Of a DNA stretch of 64,000 nucleotides, positions 55,361-64,000 are shown piece after piece. This stretch comes from Hericium rajendrae. Its lineage: Eukaryota; Basidiomycota; Agaricomycetes; Russulales; Hericiaceae. Made by a program: the position numbers and the translations under genes. Position 1 is the stretch's first letter; every line of letters begins with the position of its first letter. The DNA lies in the NCBI GenBank assembly GCA_033439255.1, contig CM065879.1, forward strand, positions 104,501 through 168,500, in the 5' to 3' direction. The notes beneath the pieces were generated by a model, which saw only the letters and a list, made by a program, of their open reading frames with translations, did not search any database and was not told the origin of the DNA.

Positions 55361-57718
55361 CTATCCTCTCTTCACTGGCGACACCCACAGCGGCAGCTGC
55401 GCCCCTGCCGCCATATCGCTCTTCAAAAACGGGCGCTGGACTATCTGCACCTTTGCTCTGATCTCCTCCAGAGGCACCGCCATGCCGAACTCGAAAGCGC
55501 GCACCAGCGTGTATAGCAGCGCCTTCATTCTGCCCAGCAATCAGCAATCTCATCTACGTAGGGTAAGCAGCCTTACTCGATGACGGAAAAGCGGTATCCA
55601 ATACAGGCGCGCGAGCCGCCAGAAAAAGCCAGGCTGTTTCCCCAGATGCCGGGGATAGCGTATATGGTGTCTGGGGGATTCTGCCACCGTTCCGGACTGA
55701 AGGGATGCTGGTCAGAAAACATCCAGTTTCATAAAATGTGATGCGCACTTGAACTCGTGAGCGTCCTCGCCCCATATCTCCTTGGCGCGATTGACAGCAA
55801 GAATAGGGATGAACACCGCATCTCCCTTGGACATTCTACGCCAGGCAGATAAGTTTAGCATACTGCCGAAACGCGAGACCTTCAACGCACCGGATGTCGC
55901 GGCGTTTCACGCCCTTGCGGTCAGTCCACTCTACGTCCGTCGGGATGATGTCGTCTGTGTTCGCTATCCGGACCGTGTTCGGCACAGGCGAGAAATGCCG
56001 CATTGCCTCGCGCACGACGGCGTCGAGATATGCCAGCGCGCTCAGGTCCTCCATAGTCGGGGCATCCGTGTCTACAGATAGCAGCTCCTTGCGGAGCTTG
56101 GTCTGGACGGTAGGGTGATTTGCAAGAGCGAGGAGTGCCCATGTCACGGCCGTGCTGTTTGATCAAGGCGATCAGAGAGGTTCATGGAGAAGCGACGTGA
56201 GCAGCCTACCTTGTCGTCTCATGCCCAGCGATAAGGAATGTCGGGACCTCTGAATGCGCGAGATCAGATAGAATAATGATTGACTACAAACAAAATGCAC
56301 ATACGCGCAAGCACGTCGGTGTCATCCATCCGCATGTTCTCCGCCAGATCTGTTGCCATATTCGCCTTGACGAGCAGACTCATTAGATCCCGACCTTCGA
56401 TATCGGTACGACCTATTTCGACCGTCTCGCCTGCCTTCTTCGACTCAGCTGCGGCAAGCACCGCTGCCTTCTTCTCTGCAAGGAGCTGATGGCCGATGCG
56501 CGACATTGATCTCTGAGCATCGGCGGCTGCGCGCGACTGTCTCGTTTGCTACGCGAAGTATTAGATTTGATGAAGGGCGTTCAAAAAGACGGGAAACGCA
56601 CGATGAATCCCAGCCACGGGACAAAGACCCTGATGATATCGAAAAAGCCTCGATTGTTGCCGCCGTCGACCATCGTCCGCACTGCTACGTTGAGCTCGTT
56701 TTCTTCTCCGTCAGCATTGAGCGCATTGAAGGCGTAATTGAAACCTGCATATATCAGACTAAGAAATCAGGCGAAGGATGACAATATCGACCTGCTAATC
56801 CAATGACATCGAGTGTCGCCTTGTTTAGCCATGACAGGACGTCGATCTTGGCCTTGCCATCGGTAAATTTCGCTTGCGCAATCTCGGCGTTCCAGATGTC
56901 ACGAAGCTGGGGAAATTGTGAGCACGATGTATGCGTGAGAAGGAGAGGTACTGACTTGGCACGATTTTTGCACAAAAATATCCGTAAGAGCGCGGACTTG
57001 AGTTGGGCCGAATGCTGGACTCTTCGATCCCATATCATATCAATACAAGATCTTGTGGGAGCGAGAAACAGAAGGAATTTACCATAATTCTACGCTGGAA
57101 CCAAAGGTATATTCTCAGTTGGTTCATTATGAAGAGCGTATGTTGCCTACCTGCTGTTTATGCTGATCGCCTTGTGATAGAGATCAGATTGGCGTCATAA
57201 CTCGAGAGATTGACTGCTAACCTTCCACGAACAGTAGACCTGAAATGTTGTTCTACAATGATTGAATATATATTTGAGGGAAAAAACATACCCTGTCCAA
57301 GAAACTCTCCCAAGCTACGCCGGACCTGTTCAGGCTTCTCATATATCATGGGATGAGACAGAACATGATTTATCGCCCGCAAATCCAATGTCAACACCCT
57401 ATCTAACTGCAGGATCGAAAGTAAGTCTGTGGGTTTTCGAAAACACGAAGTGCAACTAACGTTGAGGAAACCTTTATATTTCATAACGGGGCCATATTCA
57501 TCGAGCCATTTCTCGTGCAGGACCAGCACTTCTGCTTCGAAGATTTCTTTCATGTTGCCCCATATGAAGCTCGGTGATGCAGGTCCAGGTAGATCGCGTA
57601 AAGACGAAAGATATGGATTTATGAACACTCGCTGTGCGAGCTTGTAGAGGAGGGGAATGGCAATAACCAAACCCGCCGTCCATAGGACCGCAGGCTCATT
57701 TCCCCTGAGGAGACTCAT
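55361..57718 (-). CDS. Cytochrome P450 monooxygenase
   Basis: Many short exons on the minus strand run from M at 57718 to TAG at 55361-55363. The N-terminus has a hydrophobic anchor ([18 protein letters not shown]) and the Pro-rich hinge [10 protein letters not shown], so the enzyme should sit on the ER membrane. The I-helix reads FLIAGHETT. The ExxR of the K-helix is in VVREAMR. The PERW segment follows, and the heme loop is [14 protein letters not shown] with the Cys ligand. The meander and C-terminal tail end [10 protein letters not shown]. One exon is only 12 nt (57083-57094, encoding RRIM). The sequence is of the kind seen in expanded mushroom P450 families such as CYP5144 or CYP5150, but I cannot place it. 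The substrate is unknown; roles include lignin-derived aromatics, xenobiotics or terpenoids. It stands alone, not in a visible cluster. Confidence 0.85.
57083..57094 (-). other. 12 nt micro-exon of the P450 gene
   Basis: CGTAGAATTATG is flanked by TTCCAG before it and GTAAAT after it. It supplies RRIM between HKQQ and SPAFGPTQ; this RR-I-x-PAFG segment is conserved in P450s. Confidence 0.65.
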
Positions 57719-59954
57719 GGTTGACGATGGAGGTCTTGGATCAGAGACAAAGAGAGCAATTTATATGCCCAAGGCGGCCGGCCTAGAGGGCCACTGTGTT
57801 GCCCACCAGCAACCGGCAATGACATCGGAGTCCCGACGGCCCGACGGACGATGAGATGAGAAGATGCTAGGTTGGCTGGGGCCTTTATGTCCTGGATTTC
57901 ACGGAGGTTCCCATTGATTGCGAGTTCGCAACGCCTCGTGTCGTGTACGCACAATTACAGTATGAGGAGTCGACATGGTGTCGCGATGACCTGCCAGAGG
58001 TCGCGGCTGAAGTTGAAGCGCTGATGGCCCGATGCAGCGGAACGTTTCGAACTCAGTTCATTCTCAGCCACAATACCCCATCCTGCCGAGCCTCGGCCGC
58101 AACGATCGAACTTTCACTGCAACTTGCATTCAACTAAGGCTCCAACTATTTTGTTTATTTACTGTGTATAATCCCGAGGCCGCACAGTCGTGCGGCAGTC
58201 CCACTACCTCGCCCGTTACAGTACACAGTTTGTGCATATTCAATTTTCATATTTAAAGATGGTGTTTGATCACAACAGAGATAGGAAGGGAACCATATAA
58301 GGTAGAGCAAAGGTAGAGGCAGAGTTTGTGGTGTGATAGATGTGGTAACTATCTGACGTAGAGTACATAGTAGCACTCAGGCCAATGAGAACTGAATTAT
58401 AGAGCCATCCAGCTCAGAGAGATACATGTAAAATACAGCACAGTTGGGAAGGTCAAAATGCGATGGTCAGTAGAGAGCAAGTTGGGGACGAGCGAGAGAC
58501 TGAGGGAGAAGGAATCGAAAGGAAAGAGCCAGCCGACGCAGCTGCCGGAGAGGTGAAGTCACTGCGGCCCCGATGTGGATCTGCACACCAAAAGTCGAGC
58601 GACAGAAATGAGGTATAAGACCCACTACATAGGTAGCGGGAATAAATGGTTTTTACTATTTCTTTTTACTATTTATTTACAGGGTGCCTTGAAAACATAA
58701 AATATATAGTAAAGTAAAGGGTAAAGGGTATTGGTTATTAGTGCTAATAAGGTGCTAGGATGGTCAGAAACTAATACATGAGTCATCTATACTCTGTGAT
58801 TTTAGTGTTTATATAGATTGGTTTAGTGTTTTTTGAGCATGTTTATTTTAAGGATGTGAAAAACACTCTGAAGAGCATTGATAGTTTGCATTGCAGGACA
58901 CATCTAGCAGTAAAGTCAACCCAATGGATATTCTTGTGCTTGTTATCAATAGGAGCAAGATAGCTACAAGAGCTTCAATTCTAAAATGTAGCAAGATTCT
59001 CTGAGTCATTATACTCTTGCTAATTATAACATCTGATATTTGCTTGCTGCCAGTATATTTATGTTGTTCAATTCTATTTCTCATAGTCCACATATATTCT
59101 CAATATATAGACATTCTCAATTTTTCATCTTCTGAGTTCTATATCTGCTATATTGATAGCTTGCTTAGTCATTGAAAAGAAAACAAGCAGTCTTCTCTGA
59201 TATACAAAGCAAGAGAACTACCAAGACTTTTCTATTATTGCTTGTTTTGCACATAATCCTCTTACTGTTTTGTATTATTCAGTATTTATTAAAACTTGAT
59301 TCTCAATTTTTTAGTAATAAATGAGCTCATCCTTGCAAAGGCTGAGATACACTTCTTCAACCATTTATACTGTTTATTTACTATCTATTTACTATCTACA
59401 TACTATTTACCATTTTTTTTTAGAAATTTCAGTAAATGTAAATAAAATGGTTGGAGCCTTACATTCAACGATCCAAGACTGATCCCGAATCAAACAGTGT
59501 ATCAAAGTTGTTAAGTATTCTCTGCTGATTCATGCGGCCAAGATCAATGTGACAGTGTTACGCAATGTAGAAGCAGAACACTAAACAGAACATGCTCCGT
59601 ATCGGCCATGTTAAGTCCGCTATCTCAGGCAATATCCTTCCTTACCTCCTACCATCACCGCTGTCTCTCTCGCAAGCTGCTGTAAGTCTTCTAATAGTGC
59701 TTATGTTGATCCTCCCTTAGTCCTGTGTTTGACAATCTTGTCGCTATCCGGAGTCACAGAGGCTGGGTCGAATGGCTTCTCTACCCAATCTCTACCTGTC
59801 ATGAGGACAACATGAGGGTAAGAAGTTATCATCATTCCGCCAATACGGGAAATACGGCTGATTTCACAAATCTTCAGCCATCTTGGCATGCTACATATGT
59901 ATGCTATCGCTCAGCGCTTCGTAACGATGATATCTATCTGATGTGCTGTCGCAA
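57719..59954. other. Intergenic, AT-rich in the middle
   Basis: From about 58640 to 59470 the sequence becomes very AT-rich, with recurring TTTACTATTT-type words at both edges (58650-58682 and 59370-59412) in the same orientation. No coding signal is visible. It may be a decayed element. The remainder shows no supported gene. Confidence 0.45.
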
Positions 59955-60236
59955 GAGCCCATTCAGTACTAATTCCCATATGAGCATGCTGAGTCAGCTT
60001 GACACCGTCGCATCCTAGATTGCGGAGCTCACGTTGGCCAACATTCCAGTGTAGCCATAGTAGTATGCATAGAATAACAATATGGTTTCCCATGTCCCCT
60101 TGCTCAGGAATACCTGCCCAGAGTCTCTATGCCTCGCATTAAGTTGCCACGGCACATTGCTTGGCCAAGTCTATGTCAATTCTGCAATGATATATGCCTG
60201 GGCCAAATGTACTATATTTCAAGTGGTGTGCATGTT

Positions 60237-61864
60237 GCTATGGGTTGGCCTACTCATAATGCCATATACCGCGGCATGCCACTATGGATTGGCCAAGTGG
60301 TGCTGCCGAGACCACCTCCATGCCGATATGGATTGGCCAAGATGGAATTTTGCAACTGTTACATATCGCTATGGTGTGGCCGCAACATAATTTTCCACCT
60401 GTTACATGTGGCTATGGGTTGGCCAAGTTGGAGTTCCACACAGTGTTACATGCCAGTATGGGTTGGCCAGCACGCAATTCCGCGTCCTGTTGCATACCGC
60501 TATGGGTTGGCCAATGTGTAATTTTCCACCTGTTACATGTGGCTATGGGTTGGCCAAGATGGAGTTCCGCACAGTGTTGCATGCCACTATGGGTTGGCCA
60601 GCACGCAATTCTGCATCCTGTTGCATACCGCTATGGGTTGGCCAATGTGTAATTTTCCACCTGTTACATGTGGCTATGGGTTGGCCAAGATGGAGTTCCG
60701 CACAGTGTTGCATGCTACTATGGGTTGGCCAAGTTGGAGTTCCACACAGTGTTACATGCCAGTATGGGTTGGCCAGCACGCAATTCCGCGTCCTGTTGCA
60801 TACCACTATGGGTTGGCCAATGTGTAATTTTCCACCTGTTACATGTGGCTATGGGTTGGCCAAGATGGAATTCCGCACAGTGTTGCATGCTGGTATGGGT
60901 TGGCCAGCACGCAATTCCGCGTCCTGTTGCATACTGCTATGGGTTGGCCAATGTGTAATTTTCCACCTGTTACATGTGGCTATGGGTTGGCCAAGATGGA
61001 GTTCCGCACAGTGTTGCATGCTGGTATGGGTTGGCCAGCACGCAATTCCGCGTCCTGTTGCATACCGCTATGGGTTGGCCAATGTGTAATTTTCCACCTG
61101 TTACATGTGGCTATGGGTTGGCCAAGATGGAGTTCCGCACAGTGTTGCATGCCACTGTTGGAGTTCCACACAGTGTTACATGCCGGTATGGGTTGGCCAG
61201 CACGCAATTCCGCATCCTGTTGCATACCGCTATGGGTTGGCCAATGTGTAATTTTCCACCTGTTACATGTGGCTATGGGTTGGCCAAGATGGAGTTCTGC
61301 ACAGTGTTGCATGCCACTATGGGTTGGCCAAGTTGGAGTTCCACACAGTGTTACATGCCAGTATGGGTTGGCCAGCACGCAATTCCGCATCCTGTTGCAT
61401 ACCACTATGGGTTGGCCAATGTGTAATTTTCCACCTGTTACATGTGGCTATGGGTTGGCCAAGATGGAATTCCGCACAGTGTTGCATGCCAGTATGGGTT
61501 GGCCAGCACGCAATTCCGCGTCCTGTTGCATACCGCTATGGGTTGGCCAATGTGTAATTTTCCACCTGTTACATGTGGCTATGGGTTGGCCAAGATGGAG
61601 TTCCGCACAGTGTTGCATGCTACTATGGGTTGGCCAAGTTGGAGTTCCACACAGTGTTACATGCCAGTATGGGTTGGCCAGCACGCAATTCCGCGTCCTG
61701 TTGCATACCGCTATGGGTTGGCCAATGTGTAATTTTCCACCTGTTACATGTGGCTATGGGTTGGCCAAGATGGAGTTCCGCACAGTGTTGCATGCCACTA
61801 TGGGTTGGCCAGCACGCAATTCCGCGTCCTGTTGCATACCGCTATGGGTTGGCCAATGTGTAGC
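60237..61864 (+). repeat. Subterminal tandem array, 43-44 bp monomers, copy C
   Basis: The same monomers as 24246-25124, about 17 units (749 bp) longer. Long stop-free frames across it (for example 60843-61892) are by-products. Confidence 0.9.
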
Positions 61865-62412
61865 ATATCGTTATGGGTTCTCCAAGTGGTGAGTCAATTA
61901 TCACTTGCATACTGTTATGGCTTGTCCAAGATGTCATTTTGCACTGTTACATAGTGCTATGGGTTGGCCAGTGTGCAATGTCACATGCTACTATAGCTTT
62001 GCCTATCCCAGTTTATGTAAAAGCGACCATTTGACCATCGCATGTATCATATACAACTGCATACCCCGCAATAGATCCAACATACCAGATTGGTACATGC
62101 AGCATTCATCCGTGTATCCCGCGGCATTTCCCCATGTATCCCGCGGCATGTACGCATGTATGCCGCTGCATATCAGGGTATACCCGCTGAGGTCACAACT
62201 TATATACGGCATGATAACCGCTATATGTTGCCACATATCGCCGGGTATTCTGCTATATTCAATTGCTATCATCGCGAACGGATAGAACGGGGATTTAATA
62301 TGCCGCGGCATACTAATAAGGGAACCACTCGGGGGTACTGTCACGTGACATTGGGCGCTGCAGGCGCAAGGGTCTTTACAACTGCAATAACACATTCTCC
62401 CCACCCACCATC

Positions 62413-63014
62413 ATGTCTCAATCACCAAATGCGAATACATGGGCTTGCCATACCCCTGACATCCACGCCATCCATACACGCGTGATATCATTGCTCTCCG
62501 AAATAGCGTCCTCATCTGATAAACAGATGACAGGAGCACAATGGGTATATCAATATGTGCTCGATACCCACAATGCTAACTATTCATAAGGTTCAGTTAT
62601 CCCGTGATATCGGCTTATTGAAACTTTACAACGTCGGAGGACCACTGGACTCTCGCATCCCCGCAATATTCCGCCAGTCGGTGCAGGATTATGCCGGGGT
62701 GACAGCAGGGATCTTTGGAAATGTCCCTGCCCTTCTTACACAGGTATGCTATATTACCAGTCCTGTTCGGCATATGTAAAGACTAATTCAACAATGTTCA
62801 GAGCGGAATTTATGCCAAAGGACCACCCACACCACCAGCTGATATCCTTGCTGCCCGGGAGGAGATCCTCAGCAACTTTGATAATGCAGAATCCAAGCTC
62901 CAATCACTTGCCACAGCAGTAAAGGAGTTATTGGAGGAATGGTGCATTAAGCGTGGCATTGTCAAGCGTAGAATGGAGGAGGTCACTGCTCTGAAGCAGG
63001 AGAATGAATATTAG
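62413..63014 (+). CDS. KDZ accessory gene 1, copy C
   Basis: Exons correspond base for base to 25673-26274 at an offset of 36,740. The three-exon frame is intact. Differences are scattered substitutions such as RLQ/C-type changes in the second exon and W-C for W-R in the coiled coil. Preservation in two copies supports coding status. Confidence 0.7.
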
Positions 63015-63222
63015 ACAGGCAATATTGTGTATACTGCTATCAGTTTTGATATTATTCCACTCTGAACATCAACCGCAGCGTCAATCTGCCCCGCCAGAGG
63101 TAACGTGACTCATTCCGTGGAATACACGTGTTTTCAATGCGGCATGGGCGTCAATAGATACCAATCATCCCCCAATCTCCTTTACATCGCCTCTACACAT
63201 TTCAAGTCACTGAATCTCTGAA

Positions 63223-64000
63223 ATGAACACCCAGCATGCTGCTCCAGGCAATGATTCTATGCCGCCCACTGGCTCACTCGCACAGGCCATTGTGAACGAA
63301 GTTACATGGCGTATTCACGATGCACTGAAGACCATTTCAAAGCCGCCGGGAACCTACGAGTACTGGTATGCATTCACCGCCATCCAGAAGGAACTGGTAT
63401 GTTGTGGAGAATACATATGTTTATTACATTAACATGGGTACATAGGATGTTGCTGCGATAATGCTTGGTTTTGCGGAGTTAGCCAAGACGCCGCCGTTGG
63501 TCATTCCGACGTTCCTACGAAATGCCAATGCCATGCTGGCCTCCATCGGTGATGCCATAGCTGCGCACCGGAAACCAGACCCGCTAGAACGCATAACATT
63601 CCCGCGGGATGCCACGATGATGCACTACATGCCTCGATGGTGGCTACCTCACATGCAGTGGTGGCCGAAACCCATCCGGGACACGCTGCGCTCAATTTCA
63701 TCCGGGGCTGTAGGTCATGCAGATGGATCTGCCAAGGATCGAAGGTACCGCAGTCCATATATCATTAATTACCCAGAGCTGAAAATGTTCAGAGGTAATG
63801 CCGATGTGCGGTCCACTGCCGCGACACGTACGCCACATCCGCCAGACATCGTGGGATGTCTAGCCCTTTCCCTCAGTGCCCACGTGGACAAGGTACACAG
63901 TTATGGTCTCTTCGGTTCCAACAATTACTCATGCCGCAGTAGATCCAGCGAATGGACAAGGTGTACAGTGCACTAAACGATGCTGTGGCCAGGTCTGAGA
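63223..64000 (+). CDS. KDZ accessory gene 2, copy C, 3' end beyond window
   Basis: Matches 26483 onward. Exon 1 is 63223-63396, exon 2 is 63446-63892 and exon 3 starts at 63943; the window ends inside exon 3. No stop is seen before the edge. A few amino-acid replacements separate it from copy A (for example MPPLVIPTF becomes TPPLVIPTF). Confidence 0.68.

Larger units (their letters stand above)
59955..64000 (+). mobile_element. KDZ-type transposon, copy C, left part, truncated by window end
   Basis: It starts with the same GAGCCCATTCAGTACTA as copy A and is nearly identical to it throughout, except for the length of the repeat array. Downstream of the array the two copies run parallel at a constant offset of 36,740 bp, with only scattered substitutions. 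The offset before the array is 35,991 bp. Same orientation as copy A. The transposase and TET/JBP genes, if present, lie beyond the window. Confidence 0.85.

Noticed and set aside
60843-61892. 349-codon frame across the copy C array
   Set aside because: Same by-product of the tandem array; no domain, no splice logic.

Overview
This is a stretch of a filamentous basidiomycete (Agaricomycete) nuclear genome. Genes are split by many 45-65 nt GT-AG introns. Several families typical of mushrooms and polypores are present: FunK1-type fungal kinases, a Crinkler-like REase-kinase, a fungal P450, a degenerate F-box/LRR-like gene, and KDZ transposons. I read gene models by eye from splice motifs and family conservation; no search was run.

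Layout. 0.9-3.4 kb (-): a Crinkler-type REase + kinase effector-like gene. 3.9-6.9 kb (+): an RBM5/RBM10-like splicing factor with 13 exons, two of its introns apparently GC-AG. 9.3-11.9 kb (-): a conserved-looking, disordered Ser/Pro-rich protein. 13.9-23.8 kb (+): three tandem FunK1 kinases, the middle one a pseudogene, each behind a related promoter block, with a small unknown gene (family U copy 1) between the second and third. 23,964-48,202: a complete, giant (24.2 kb) KDZ-type DNA transposon. 48.4-54.3 kb: family U copy 2 (frameshifted), an Sld3-like replication factor, an F-box pseudogene flanked by duplicated Sld3-gene 3' sequence, and family U copy 3. 55.4-57.7 kb (-): a cytochrome P450. 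59,955-64,000: the left part of a second KDZ element in the same orientation, cut by the window end.

The KDZ element is the most interesting object. It has roughly 225 bp inverted terminal regions, a candidate 7 bp target duplication, and arrays of about 44 bp TTGGCCAA repeats just inside both ends. It carries a decayed KDZ transposase with a CxC2 zinc cluster and an intact TET/JBP-type 2-oxoglutarate/Fe(II) dioxygenase (5-methylcytosine oxidase family). It also carries at least five accessory genes of unknown function. A 3.5 kb TIR element has landed inside an intron of one accessory gene, and a solo LTR with a 4 bp target duplication has landed in the right-hand array. The pairing of a transposase with a DNA-demethylation-family enzyme fits the known TET/JBP-KDZ association in basidiomycetes. 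The dioxygenase frame is intact while the transposase is broken, which makes this copy worth following up.
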